A DNA stretch of 64,000 bases from Caldisericales bacterium (GCA_022707885.1 JAKIZT010000006.1:1-64000), one strand, 5' to 3'; positions 32,570 to 42,150 are shown, numbered from the stretch's first letter. Notes: generated by a model not told the origin, from the letters alone. A program made the numbers and translations.

Positions 32570-35500
32570 ATGACAACAACAGGAAAAACTGACAAAACAT
32601 TTGGTTCGGTGCTCGTTGTGGGTGGTGGCATCGGAGGAATCCAGACATCCCTTGACCTCGTAGAGGCAGGCTTCAAGGTCTACATGGTGGAGAGTTCACC
32701 GGCAATTGGCGGCGTAATGGCCCAGCTGGACAAGACGTTCCCGACCAACGACTGCTCGATGTGCATCCTTTCTCCAAAACTGGTCTCATGCGGCAGAAAT
32801 CAAAACATCGAAATAATCACCAATGCCGAGGTGACCCACGTTACGGGGCGCCCTGGCAACTTCAAGGCCAACATAAATGTCTACCCGAGATATGTTGACC
32901 CAAAACTCTGCACAGGTTGCGGAACATGCATGCAGTATTGCCCAGTCCACTGCATATCGGGGTTCAACGAAGGGCTGGCTGGCAAAAAGGCCATCTTCAT
33001 CGAGTTCCCGCAGGCCATACCGCTCGTGGCAACAATCGACAGAAACGCATGCATAGGTTGCCAGATGTGCGAAAATGTCTGCCTTGCCAAAGCTGTAAAA
33101 TACTCCGACAAGCAAGAGGAGAGAACACTTGATGTCGGGGCTGTCATACTGGCCCCTGGTTTTGAAGAATTCAGGCCAGAGTTGAAATCCGAATACGGCT
33201 ACGGCAGGTATCCAAACGTCATCAGCTCGATACAGTTCGAGCGCGTCCTGAACGCCTCTGGCCCATATCAGGGCCACGTTTTGAGACCATCAGACGGCAA
33301 GATACCAAAAAAGATCGCCTGGCTCCAGTGTATCGGCTCCAGGGACCCCAAAGCTGGAAAGCCCTACTGTTCAGCCGTTTGCTGCATGTACGCCACCAAA
33401 GAAGCAATCATGACAAGGGAACACGTTCCGGACATCGAGCAGACGATCTTCATCATGGACATGAGGGCGGTAGGCAAAGGGTTCGAGCAGTACTACAACA
33501 GGGCACAAAACGAATACGGGATCCGCTACATACGCTCCCGCATCCCTGAGGTAATGGAAGATCCTGTAACACATGACCTCACGCTCAGGTACGAGGCGGA
33601 AGACGGCACTGAAAAAACCGAAACCTTTGATCTTGTTGTGCTGTCAGTCGGTCTCCAGACCTCGGAAGCAGTAAAAAAACTTGCAGACAACCTTGGGCTG
33701 GAACTGTCCGAAGACGGATTTGCCAAAACCGACTACACAAACCCGCTTTCGACAAGCAGGAGTGGAATCTATGTGGCTGGCGCTTTCTCTGGTCCCAAAG
33801 ACATCCCGGAGACCGTGGCGCAGGCAATCGGTGCTTCAGCCAAGGCCGGTGCAGATTGTGCCGCAGGAAGGGCAACATCGCTGGTGGAGAAAGAGTATCC
33901 ACCACAAACAGATGTCCTTGGCGAAGAGCCAAGGATCGGAGTTTTTATCTGCCACTGCGGCATCAACATAGCAAACACGGTCGACGTTGTCGATGTGATG
34001 GACTACGCAAAGACATTGCCAAACGTTATCGTTGCAGAGCACAACCTTTACACATGCTCCCAGGACACCCAGAAACTGATTTCCAAATCAATAAAAGACA
34101 ACAACCTGAACAGGGTCGTTGTGGCGTCCTGCACACCGAGGACCCACGAACCACTTTTCCAGGAAACGCTCAGGGAATCAGGATTAAACCCATATCTGGT
34201 TGAGATGGCAAACATCAGGGAGCATTGCTCGTGGATACATCAGGGTGATCCGGCCAATGCGACAGAAAAAGCAAGAGACCTGGTAAGGGTCGCGGTTGCA
34301 AAGGCCAGAATGCTCCAGCCGCTTGCCAGAAGATCATTGCCAGTCACTCAATCCGCGCTTGTCATTGGTGGTGGTGCGGCTGGAATGAATGCCGCGCTGG
34401 ACATAGCCAGAAATGGCTATCCAGTCACGCTCATTGAAAAAACAGGTGAGCTGGGCGGAAACCTCAAATATGCCAGATACACCAACGAAGTTGGCGACAT
34501 GCAGGCATATCTCAAATCGCTCATTTTTGAGGCCACCAGAAACAAGCTCATAACAATCAAGACAAATACCATCCTTGGCGATCTGTCCGGCTCTGTTGGC
34601 AGCTTCAAGCCAGTTCTCAAAAACACGGCCACAGGAGAAAAAGAAGAAATAAGCGCGGGTGCAATAGTCGTTGCAACAGGCGCCAACCAGCACAAGCCAA
34701 AAGAATACCTCTACGGCGAAGATCCAAGGGTCCTTACCCAGCTTGAGTTCGAGAAAAAGCTCATAGAGGGGAATGGCGTCAAAAACGCAAAATCCATCGT
34801 AATGATACAGTGCGTCGGCTCCAGAAACGACGAGCATCAATACTGCTCGCGCATATGTTGTTCAACGGCAGTGGCAAACGCCAATCTCGCAAAAGAGGAA
34901 AACCCGAACACAGAAGTTTATGTTCTTTACAGGGACATACGCACCTACGGGTTCAGGGAACACTACTACAACAAGGCAAGAGAAAAGGGTGTAATTTTTG
35001 TCAGATGGGACCCGGACCATAAACCAGAGGTCATCAAGCACGATGGCAAGCTCTTTGTCAGGGTGAATGATCCAGTACTCAAAACAACCCTTGAGATACC
35101 AGCAGACCTCCTGATCCTGTCATCCGGTGTCGAGCCAAATCCCGACAACAAGGACATCGGGACCATCCTCAAGGTGCCAATCAACGATGAAGGGTTCTTC
35201 CTTGAGGCCCACGTCAAGCTCCGCCCGGTGGACTTCGCAACAGACGGCGTTTACCTTGCAGGAATGGCCTACCATCCAAGGATGCTCGACGAAACGCTTG
35301 CCCAGGCAAGTGCCGCCGCAGGAAGGGCACTCACCGTAATATCAAAGGACAAGCTCCTTTCCGAAGCAGCAATTGCCAATGTAAACGAGGACATCTGCGA
35401 TGCCTGCAGGATATGCCTTCCAATGTGTCCATACAGCGCAATAAACTTGAAGAATGTTGGCGAGAAACAGGTTGCAAATGTCGATGAGGCACTGTGCAAG

Positions 35501-35614
35501 GGCTGTGGCGCCTGTGCGGCGGCCTGCCCATCTGGAGCCATGGAGCAACTCGGCTTCACAACAAAACAGCTTGCATCCATGATTGATGCAGTTTTGGAGG
35601 AGGCGGTAAAGTGA
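32570..35614 (+). CDS. hdrA: Heterodisulfide reductase subunit A-like, double-length flavoprotein
   Basis: 1014 residues carrying two HdrA-type flavin units: GGGIGGIQTSLDL near residue 18 and GGGAAGMNAALD near 600. Cluster motifs include CSMCILSPKLVSCG, CTGCGTCMQYCP, CIGCQMCENVC, CCMYATKEAIM, a CHCGINI block, and at the C terminus CDACRICLPMCP and CKGCGACAAACP. HdrA holds the bifurcating FAD in MvhADG-HdrABC complexes. The fused two-unit form is known from sulfate reducers and related anaerobes. Overlaps the second mvhD by four bases. Confidence 0.9.
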   Translation: MTTTGKTDKTFGSVLVVGGGIGGIQTSLDLVEAGFKVYMVESSPAIGGVMAQLDKTFPTNDCSMCILSPKLVSCGRNQNIEIITNAEVTHVTGRPGNFKANINVYPRYVDPKLCTGCGTCMQYCPVHCISGFNEGLAGKKAIFIEFPQAIPLVATIDRNACIGCQMCENVCLAKAVKYSDKQEERTLDVGAVILAPGFEEFRPELKSEYGYGRYPNVISSIQFERVLNASGPYQGHVLRPSDGKIPKKIAWLQCIGSRDPKAGKPYCSAVCCMYATKEAIMTREHVPDIEQTIFIMDMRAVGKGFEQYYNRAQNEYGIRYIRSRIPEVMEDPVTHDLTLRYEAEDGTEKTETFDLVVLSVGLQTSEAVKKLADNLGLELSEDGFAKTDYTNPLSTSRSGIYVAGAFSGPKDIPETVAQAIGASAKAGADCAAGRATSLVEKEYPPQTDVLGEEPRIGVFICHCGINIANTVDVVDVMDYAKTLPNVIVAEHNLYTCSQDTQKLISKSIKDNNLNRVVVASCTPRTHEPLFQETLRESGLNPYLVEMANIREHCSWIHQGDPANATEKARDLVRVAVAKARMLQPLARRSLPVTQSALVIGGGAAGMNAALDIARNGYPVTLIEKTGELGGNLKYARYTNEVGDMQAYLKSLIFEATRNKLITIKTNTILGDLSGSVGSFKPVLKNTATGEKEEISAGAIVVATGANQHKPKEYLYGEDPRVLTQLEFEKKLIEGNGVKNAKSIVMIQCVGSRNDEHQYCSRICCSTAVANANLAKEENPNTEVYVLYRDIRTYGFREHYYNKAREKGVIFVRWDPDHKPEVIKHDGKLFVRVNDPVLKTTLEIPADLLILSSGVEPNPDNKDIGTILKVPINDEGFFLEAHVKLRPVDFATDGVYLAGMAYHPRMLDETLAQASAAAGRALTVISKDKLLSEAAIANVNEDICDACRICLPMCPYSAINLKNVGEKQVANVDEALCKGCGACAAACPSGAMEQLGFTTKQLASMIDAVLEEAVK

Positions 35615-36069
35615 GCGCGGACAAAAACAAACCCCTGATTGTCGTTCTTTCATGCAACTGGTGCACTTATGCCGGTGCCGACCTTGCAGGCGTATCAAGG
35701 TTCCAGATGCCGACAAATTTCAGGCTGATCCGGACAATGTGCAGCGCAAGAATCGACCCGGAACTCGTCCTGAAAGCCTTTGCGAAGGGCGCCGATGGCG
35801 TGATAGTGGCCGGGTGCCATCCTGGAGATTGCCATTACATATCCGGGAATTACAGGGAGAGGAGAAGAATAAAACTCCTCGAGATGATGCTCAAGCAAAT
35901 CGGCATATCCCCAAAAAGATTTGCCCTGGAATGGATTTCAGCGTCTGAAGGCCAGAAATTCGCCGACACAATGAGAAACTTCTCCGCCCAGATTGACAGG
36001 CTTGGGATGTCACCAATAAGAATCAAGCTCATGGAAGAGAACGAAAGAAAGGAAGTGGCCCATGTCTGA
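35611..36069 (+). CDS. mvhD: MvhD-like hydrogenase iron-sulfur subunit, short form
   Basis: 152 residues, the usual MvhD length. SCNWCTYAGADLAG, MCSARIDP and VAGCHPGDCHY supply the [2Fe-2S] ligands. It bridges the hydrogenase small subunit and HdrA. GTG start overlapping the hdrA stop (GTGA); overlaps mvhG by eight bases. A second, longer MvhD lies upstream of hdrA. Confidence 0.88.
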   Translation: MSADKNKPLIVVLSCNWCTYAGADLAGVSRFQMPTNFRLIRTMCSARIDPELVLKAFAKGADGVIVAGCHPGDCHYISGNYRERRRIKLLEMMLKQIGISPKRFALEWISASEGQKFADTMRNFSAQIDRLGMSPIRIKLMEENERKEVAHV

Positions 36070-37081
36070 AAAAATTAGACTTGCCATTGCCACTGCCGCC
36101 ACATGTGATGGCTGCGACATGGCCATAATCGACATCGACGGGATGCTCCTCGACCTTTTCGACATAGCCGACATAGTGTTCTCACAGACCTACGTCGACA
36201 CCAAATATGAAGACCTCGAAAAGATGCCTGACGGATACATTACCGCTTCCCTGGTGCACGGTTCCATGAGAGATGAAGAAAATGTCCACCTTGCAAAACT
36301 GCTCAGGAAGAAATCAAAACTGATGGTGGCTTTTGGTGCCTGTTCGGCATTCGGTGGAATACCATCACTTGCCAATTCCGTAAAAGGTGGAATGGGCAAG
36401 ATATGGCAAACTGTCTACGGAAAAGACACAGCATCAACAGTCAATCCCGAGGGCACAACACCGCAGCACAAGTGGAAAACGCCCCTTGGAAGGACTCTCA
36501 CGCTGCCAGAGGCAGAGCAAAAGATAGTCCCGATGGACAAAATCATTGATGTTGACTACTATCTTCCGGGTTGCCCGCCTGCCGTATCAACCATAAAAAC
36601 CTTTGTCGGGGCAGTGCACAGCCACGTCACAAAAGGAACGCCACTCCCACCAAAAGGTGCAATAATCGCTTCGGAAAAAACCCTTTGCGAAGAGTGCCCG
36701 AGGGTAAAGCCTGAAAAATACAACATCAAGAAGATAAACAGACCCTACGAAATCGAGCTCGATCCTGAAAAATGCTTCCTTGAGCAGGGCGTAATCTGCC
36801 TTGGTGTTGCGACAAGGGCCGGTTGTGGCGCCCAGTGCACAAAAGTCGGCAATATGCCATGCAGGGGTTGTTATGGCCCGACCGGGCTCGTCCTGGACCA
36901 GGGGGCTTCAATGCTTTCGGCCCTTGGGTCTATACTGGACATGACCGACCACGAGCTGGACATGACTGATGATGAGCTGGAAAAAATCGTAGCGCAGGTT
37001 CCCGACCCACTGGGCACCTTCTACAGATACACCTTTGGAAATGCAATCATCAACGAGGCCGTTGAGGACGCGGAGGAATAA
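36062..37081 (+). CDS. mvhG: F420-non-reducing [NiFe] hydrogenase small subunit
   Basis: 339 residues. Proximal-cluster cysteines in ATCDGCDMA and GACSAFGG, then LPGCPPA; further cysteines in CEECP, CFLEQGVICLG and MPCRGCYGP hold the medial and distal clusters. Group 3-type small subunit without a Tat signal, so the enzyme is cytoplasmic. Passes electrons between the Ni-Fe site and MvhD. Confidence 0.9.
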   Translation: MSEKIRLAIATAATCDGCDMAIIDIDGMLLDLFDIADIVFSQTYVDTKYEDLEKMPDGYITASLVHGSMRDEENVHLAKLLRKKSKLMVAFGACSAFGGIPSLANSVKGGMGKIWQTVYGKDTASTVNPEGTTPQHKWKTPLGRTLTLPEAEQKIVPMDKIIDVDYYLPGCPPAVSTIKTFVGAVHSHVTKGTPLPPKGAIIASEKTLCEECPRVKPEKYNIKKINRPYEIELDPEKCFLEQGVICLGVATRAGCGAQCTKVGNMPCRGCYGPTGLVLDQGASMLSALGSILDMTDHELDMTDDELEKIVAQVPDPLGTFYRYTFGNAIINEAVEDAEE

Positions 37082-37086
37082 GGAAA

Positions 37087-38589
37087 ATGGCAGAACCAAT
37101 AATCTTTGATGAAAAGCACAGAGCTGAAACCAACCAGATAACAATTTCCCCGGGAACAAGGCTCGACGGACACGTAAAGATAGAAATTTTCCTCGACAGC
37201 TTCGGCAATGTTGACGAGTGCTTCTTCCAGATCGTGGAGTTAAGGGGTTTCGAGGAGTTTTGCAAGGGCAGGCCGGTTGAAGAACTGCCACGCATAGTGA
37301 CCCAGCTTTGCGGAATATGTCCATGGGCGCACCATCTTGCATCATCAAAAGCCCTGGACATGATGTTTGATGTCGACCCTCCAAAAACGGCCAAGATGCT
37401 CAGGGAGGCCGCATACTGCGGGCACTACATACACTCCCACATCTCCCATTTCTACGCCCTTGGCGCACCAGACTTTGTTCGCGGCCCGGGAGCACCGGCA
37501 TCAAAAAGGAACGTTGTCGGCGTAATCGAAGCCGTTGGCAGGGAGCTTGGCGCAGAAGTCCTTCATGCAAGGGTCATGGCCCAGGACATCCAGGCCAGGA
37601 TCGGCGGAAGGGCGACCCATCCAGTCTTTGGGCTTCCAGGCGGAATCAGCAAGCCGATTTCCAAGGAAGACCGCGCCGAAATGCTCTCACAGGCAAAAAC
37701 ACTGCTGGAATTTGCCAAAAAAACTGTCAAAATCCTCGAAGCAGTAGTTCTCTCCAACAAGGCATACCTCGACATCATAACCAATAAAGATTTGTACTAC
37801 CACGAAAGCTACCATATGGGCCTTGTGGATGAAAACAACCACGCAAATTTCTACGACGGAAAAGTCAGGGTAATTGATCCAAAGGGCAAGGAATTCACCA
37901 AATTTGAGGCCAAAAACTACCTGGAGGAAGTGGCAGAACAGGTAATGCCATGGAGCTACCTCAAATTCCCATATCTGAGAAAAGTTGGATGGAAAGGCCT
38001 GACAGATGGCCCGGAATCAGGGTTGACAAGAGTTGCGCCCCTCTCCAGACTCAATGTGTCAAAAGGAATGGCAACACCACTCGCAAACGCAGAGTGGCAG
38101 AGATTCATGGACACGCTGGGCGGTGCGCCGGTGCACTTCAGCCTTGCAAACCACTGGGCAAGGGTCATCGAGCTGGTCTATGCCTGCGAGAGGCTGGTCG
38201 AGCTGCTCTCTGACGACCAGATATTAGATCCAAAAGTCAGGAACATACCGACCGCGAACAAGAGGGTTGGAATGGGTATTGTCGAGGCCCCAAGGGGAAC
38301 GCTCATCCACCACTACGAGTCCGACGAAAACGCCATGGTCACAAAAGTAAACATGATCGTTGCAACAGCCTTCAACCACGGCGCAATATGCATCGACACG
38401 GCAAAGGCGGCAAGAGGACTCATAAAGGACGGCATGATCTCCGACGGCATCCTCAACATGGTGGAAATGGCCTTCAGGGCTTACGATCCATGCTTCTCAT
38501 GTGCCACGCACTCGCTCCCTGGCCAGATGCCACTGGAGGTCAGGGTTCATAACAGCAGCGGCGAAATCACACAAACGCTGAGGAAATAA
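37087..38589 (+). CDS. mvhA: F420-non-reducing [NiFe] hydrogenase large subunit
   Basis: 500 residues. Nickel ligands lie in QLCGICPWAHH (the usual RxCGxC arginine position reads Q) and DPCFSCATH near the C terminus. A 25-residue tail follows the final histidine and should be removed by the protease encoded next. Catalyses reversible H2 oxidation in the cytoplasm. Starts five bases after mvhG. Confidence 0.9.
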   Translation: MAEPIIFDEKHRAETNQITISPGTRLDGHVKIEIFLDSFGNVDECFFQIVELRGFEEFCKGRPVEELPRIVTQLCGICPWAHHLASSKALDMMFDVDPPKTAKMLREAAYCGHYIHSHISHFYALGAPDFVRGPGAPASKRNVVGVIEAVGRELGAEVLHARVMAQDIQARIGGRATHPVFGLPGGISKPISKEDRAEMLSQAKTLLEFAKKTVKILEAVVLSNKAYLDIITNKDLYYHESYHMGLVDENNHANFYDGKVRVIDPKGKEFTKFEAKNYLEEVAEQVMPWSYLKFPYLRKVGWKGLTDGPESGLTRVAPLSRLNVSKGMATPLANAEWQRFMDTLGGAPVHFSLANHWARVIELVYACERLVELLSDDQILDPKVRNIPTANKRVGMGIVEAPRGTLIHHYESDENAMVTKVNMIVATAFNHGAICIDTAKAARGLIKDGMISDGILNMVEMAFRAYDPCFSCATHSLPGQMPLEVRVHNSSGEITQTLRK

Positions 38590-39048
38590 TTGTCAAAAAT
38601 TGTCATAGGACTCGGCAACCCGATCCTTTCGGATGATGCAGTCGGGTTGAGGATCCTTGAAGCTTTAAGATCAAAAAATGAGGGCAGGGCCACTTTCATG
38701 GAGGCAAACTCCGGTGGTCTTGCCCTTCTTGATATGGTGCAGGGCTTTGACGAGGCAGTACTCATCGACTCAATCATGACCGGCCAGGTGCCACCAGGCA
38801 CGCTAATGGTTTTTTCGCTCAAGGATTTTTCGGAAACAAGACACGCAAGCAACCTGCACGACGTGAATTTTGCAACAGCACTTGAAATTGGCAAAAACCA
38901 CGGGCTGAAGATACCTGACAGATTCACAATCTACGCGGTGGAGGTCAGTGAAGTACTGACATTTTCGGCCACAATGACGCCCGAAGTTGAGGCGTCCCTC
39001 CAAAAAATCATTTCAGAAATAGCTGCAAGAGAAGATCTTCTATATTGA
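38590..39048 (+). CDS. Hydrogenase maturation protease
   Basis: 152 residues of the HycI/HoxW/FrhD endopeptidase family, with GLGNPILSDDAVG at the N terminus (nickel-sensing Asp/Glu) and ANSGGLALLDM. It trims the C-terminal tail of the preceding large subunit once nickel is inserted. TTG start at 38590 directly after the mvhA stop; last gene of the operon. Confidence 0.85.
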   Translation: MSKIVIGLGNPILSDDAVGLRILEALRSKNEGRATFMEANSGGLALLDMVQGFDEAVLIDSIMTGQVPPGTLMVFSLKDFSETRHASNLHDVNFATALEIGKNHGLKIPDRFTIYAVEVSEVLTFSATMTPEVEASLQKIISEIAAREDLLY

Positions 39049-39076
39049 CTTTGCAGGCCAATCCTGGCAACAAAAA

Positions 39077-39107
39077 ATAATCTCGCAAATTAAACCCGCG
39101 AGATTAT
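39077..39107. terminator. Hairpin after the hdr-mvh operon
   Basis: ATAATCTCGC and GCGAGATTAT form a 10-bp stem with an 11-nt loop, 28 bases after the last stop codon. No T run follows, so it may be a weak terminator or an mRNA-stabilising hairpin. Confidence 0.4.
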
Positions 39108-39130
39108 AAAACCGACAAAAAACCCTTTTT

Positions 39131-39152
39131 GTGTGACAAAATGATGTCACAC
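39131..39152. promoter_or_regulatory. Palindromic operator candidate GTGTGACA-N6-TGTCACAC
   Basis: Perfect 8-bp inverted repeat with a 6-bp spacer, centred about 32 bases before ATG 39174. The half-site GTGTGACA recurs in the 40-bp palindrome at 55537-55576. A CRP/FNR-like site is the alternative reading, although its spacing (TGTGA-N10-TCACA) is wider than the usual N6. Confidence 0.45.
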
Positions 39153-39173
39153 GTGATGCATATCATTTGCCAC

Positions 39174-40052
39174 ATGGAAAAACTTTCAAACCTATTTGAG
39201 TTTGAATACGTCCTGAATGGCAGGGTAGCTTCACACTGTCTTTCAGTTTTGCGGAGGGGCCTCTCAAAAGACCCGGTGCATGGGGAAAAAATAATTAGTG
39301 CAGAAGGTTTTTTTGACAGCATCGTGGCGGGTAACAACAGGGAATGTGGCAAAAAAGGAAACATGGTGCATGACGACGGAGGCAGGTGGGCAACAGTCCA
39401 CCAGGAAAGGCTGGGGCGATGGAAAGTGAGGGTCAGGGTGAGCCAGAAGGAAGGCCTTGAAATCACACAGGCTTACCTTGACTCCTCGGGGACAATGTTT
39501 GGTTACCACAGAATGCTGTCACAAAACTATATTCTGGCAAGGTCAAGGTGCAAGCTTGGGCCATTTATAGTGCCATTTTCAAGAGGTTTTGCCATCGGAG
39601 GGCTCTTTGTTCCGCACCATTCATTCTCTGTCCTGCAAACATGCTGGTTTTATGAAGACGGGACTGTTGTTTCAAAAGTGACAGAGTCTGAAGGTCTGCC
39701 CTCTTTTTACAGGTTTGATTATTTCATTGATGTCTACGAGGCGATGTCGCTGGACAAAAACAAAAAATGGTGCAATTTGCTAAAATTGCCAGTCTACGGC
39801 GAATACTGCGGGACAGACAGGGAGGGCAATTCCATGATGGTACAGGTTGATGATATTGGAGTGATGAGGTGTGGACAGATAGAGGGCTTGCCATGGGAGT
39901 GCACGCTGTCCAGAAAAAAGATACCAATGAAGGGTCCTCTTCCACCAAAAATAGGCATTCCGCTTGGCGAAAAAATATGGCTCAATTTTTTGATAAAGTG
40001 CGAAAAACCTGTCCTCTCGGTGCTTGGGCCAAAAATGACCTTTGAAATCTAG
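39174..40052 (+). CDS. Protein of unknown function
   Basis: 292 residues, soluble, with no signal peptide or membrane helix and unusual richness in aromatic, Cys, Met and His residues (RWATVHQERLGRWKVRV, CWFYEDGT, YGEYCGTD). No family recognised. ATG 39174 was chosen because TATCAT lies seven bases upstream, as in the leaderless genes of this window; an in-frame upstream start at 39129 would encode the operator itself. Four bases overlap the convergent 505-residue gene. Confidence 0.55.
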   Translation: MEKLSNLFEFEYVLNGRVASHCLSVLRRGLSKDPVHGEKIISAEGFFDSIVAGNNRECGKKGNMVHDDGGRWATVHQERLGRWKVRVRVSQKEGLEITQAYLDSSGTMFGYHRMLSQNYILARSRCKLGPFIVPFSRGFAIGGLFVPHHSFSVLQTCWFYEDGTVVSKVTESEGLPSFYRFDYFIDVYEAMSLDKNKKWCNLLKLPVYGEYCGTDREGNSMMVQVDDIGVMRCGQIEGLPWECTLSRKKIPMKGPLPPKIGIPLGEKIWLNFLIKCEKPVLSVLGPKMTFEI

Positions 40053-41566
40053 AGCTTCAAGCCCCTCCTAACATCAAGGACAAAAGCACTGGATGTAAGA
40101 GGATCATAAACTATTTCGCCTGATTCTGGCAGTTCCATATCGAGTTTCAATGCCCCGTCTTTAATCTCTGCCCTGTAGGACTTTCCAGCAACAACATCAA
40201 TTGCCACATCCTCAAACACTTCCAGTTTTGTGGTTCTGGGTGATGCAATCATTCTTACTGGCACAATTTCCCTGAAAATGCCGGATTCAATTATGATGTC
40301 AGCCTCATATTCCTCAAAAGAGATGAGGTCATTTGTCTTGGCAACCAGATTGATTGCGTAATATCCTTCTTTTTTCTCGATTGAATCGAGTTTTACAAAA
40401 TCACCTTTTATGACAAGGTTTGGAGTATCCCTGACTTCAACGCCTATCCTGAAGCGTGCTTCTCCAGCAACATTCCCCAAATCAACCATTCTTGGCCATA
40501 TCCGATTTTGTGCGCTCTTTTGCGTGACGGCAATTGATAACAGCGAATCTGGGGATAGAACATAGATAGTTTCGCCAACTGAGATCATGTCCAGCGGTGA
40601 ACCGCAAACCTTTTCGTTAAAAAGCGAAAACCCCTCTTTGTTGTAGAACGAGAGCAATCCATCATCAAAAAGAACGACAATCATCCCGGAGCAGAAACCT
40701 ATGGACACTGGCTTTGATCCAGATGACGCCACCAGCTCGCCCTTCCACTTGTAGTCTCTGGCATCATACGCCTGTACCCAGAAAGAGGGGCTAGATCCAT
40801 AAATGGCCCTTGTCATGGCATAAATTGTTTCCCCATCAGTGACAATTTTTGCCGGTACAATATCAAGGCCGAGATTCGCGCGATCAATGATACCCTCTTC
40901 CTTGCCATCGGCCGTTATGGAAATCCTGCCATCTTTTGTGGGCATAAAAATATTTTTCCCAACTACAACACCCCTCAGCTCCCCATCATCACTCAGGGGT
41001 GGGGAGAAAACCTTGTTCTGGCTGTTTCTGCCATCTGCAATTTCAAATTTTTTGCTCTGGATCTGAAAAAACACCTTCTCCTTTTCAATTTTTTCAATAT
41101 GGCCGCTGCCCGGCCTTCCTATGACAATTCCCGATTCTCCACCAATTTTTACTGTCCCGTCTTCAATTTCCCAGCCTTCACTTATTCCCACATCTTCCGT
41201 TTGCTCAAAGGGTGTCCATTGGCCCCTTGAATACCTCAAAAATCCGTTCTTGAGCTGCAAGACAGGCTCACCATCGTAAACGCTCATGGACAGGATATTC
41301 GGTTTTCCCCAGGACAACCCCTGAGGGAGTTCGGGCTGCACCGGATAATCGATCCTTTGGAAGGTGTCACCATCAATTTTGTAAACCGCCTTTTCGGTGG
41401 CAATGAAAGGTTTTGCCGAAGCAAGAACAGTTTCTGCCGGCCATCTGGCCCTCCAGATGGCATCCACTGAAAGCCTGAGCGGTTTCTGGCTCTGGGGGAA
41501 ATAGATCGCATAAACGGTAGTAAAAACTACAAGCCCAATGAGCAGGACCCACCAGTTTTTTTTCAT
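40049..41566 (-). CDS. Membrane-anchored beta-propeller-like protein in the sigma-factor operon
   Basis: 505 residues: an N-terminal membrane anchor (about 5-22), then an extracytoplasmic, strand-rich body with repeated GETIYAMT/GETIYVLS-type segments suggestive of propeller blades, and a C-terminal beta domain. No enzyme motif seen. ATG 41566 overlaps the stop of the upstream Yip1-like gene. A longer in-frame reading to 42037 lies inside that gene and is rejected. Function unknown; envelope sensing is an inference from the sigma-factor context. Confidence 0.6.
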   Translation of the reverse strand: MKKNWWVLLIGLVVFTTVYAIYFPQSQKPLRLSVDAIWRARWPAETVLASAKPFIATEKAVYKIDGDTFQRIDYPVQPELPQGLSWGKPNILSMSVYDGEPVLQLKNGFLRYSRGQWTPFEQTEDVGISEGWEIEDGTVKIGGESGIVIGRPGSGHIEKIEKEKVFFQIQSKKFEIADGRNSQNKVFSPPLSDDGELRGVVVGKNIFMPTKDGRISITADGKEEGIIDRANLGLDIVPAKIVTDGETIYAMTRAIYGSSPSFWVQAYDARDYKWKGELVASSGSKPVSIGFCSGMIVVLFDDGLLSFYNKEGFSLFNEKVCGSPLDMISVGETIYVLSPDSLLSIAVTQKSAQNRIWPRMVDLGNVAGEARFRIGVEVRDTPNLVIKGDFVKLDSIEKKEGYYAINLVAKTNDLISFEEYEADIIIESGIFREIVPVRMIASPRTTKLEVFEDVAIDVVAGKSYRAEIKDGALKLDMELPESGEIVYDPLTSSAFVLDVRRGLKL

Positions 41567-42150
41567 ATCAGGCCTCCGACAAACGACATCACGGCCGCAA
41601 TCAACAGGTATGACCCGGCAAGGAGAAATATCCGGGAGGTACTGGCACCGGTTTTTTTGGCAAGCATCCACAGCAGGACATACCTGAAAATGAACAAAAC
41701 CAGGACAGGATAGACGAGGAAAACCGACTCGTAAATCGCTTTTGCAAGAATGCCTGTCAAAGGCAACAATTTGTATATTGGCCAAAAAACCGACTGGTAA
41801 ATGAAGCCGACAACACAGGCACAAAAACCGACAAAATTTATCAGCGCCAGATTTTCTGCAAACAGCAGCAGTCCTTTTTTTCCAAGAAAAACCAGCACTG
41901 GCAACAATATCGACAAAATCTGCATGAGAAAAGAAAAAGCGACCCTGGCAGGTAAAGAAAAGGCTACCGGGCTGGGAAACGGCGAAACCGATGTTGCATC
42001 GGGGCCAAGCGCATTCTGCACAAGCAAAACAAGGCAAAAAATCTGGAGCAAAATTGTTATGACAATTGACCCGCCGATCGAAGGCGGACTGGATATCGCA
42101 GATGCCAAATCAGTGAAAGCTGCCCTTGTCTGGCCAATAAACTTCCTCAC
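41563..42150 (-). CDS. Yip1-like integral membrane protein
   Basis: 195 residues with five hydrophobic helices (about 25-47, 65-90, 98-125, 135-160 and 170-192), resembling the bacterial YIP1/DUF1282 group. Overlaps both neighbours by four bases, so it is part of a tightly coupled sigma-factor operon. Function unknown. Confidence 0.6.
   Translation of the reverse strand: MRKFIGQTRAAFTDLASAISSPPSIGGSIVITILLQIFCLVLLVQNALGPDATSVSPFPSPVAFSLPARVAFSFLMQILSILLPVLVFLGKKGLLLFAENLALINFVGFCACVVGFIYQSVFWPIYKLLPLTGILAKAIYESVFLVYPVLVLFIFRYVLLWMLAKKTGASTSRIFLLAGSYLLIAAVMSFVGGLI

Noticed and set aside
39129-39173. Upstream start adding MCDKMMSHVMHIICH to the orphan protein
   Set aside because: These codons only translate the palindromic operator, and a -10-like TATCAT lies between them and ATG 39174.
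41567-42037. N-terminal extension of the 505-residue protein to 662 residues
   Set aside because: The extra part is out-of-frame Yip1-like coding sequence; an ATG overlapping that gene's stop is the natural start.
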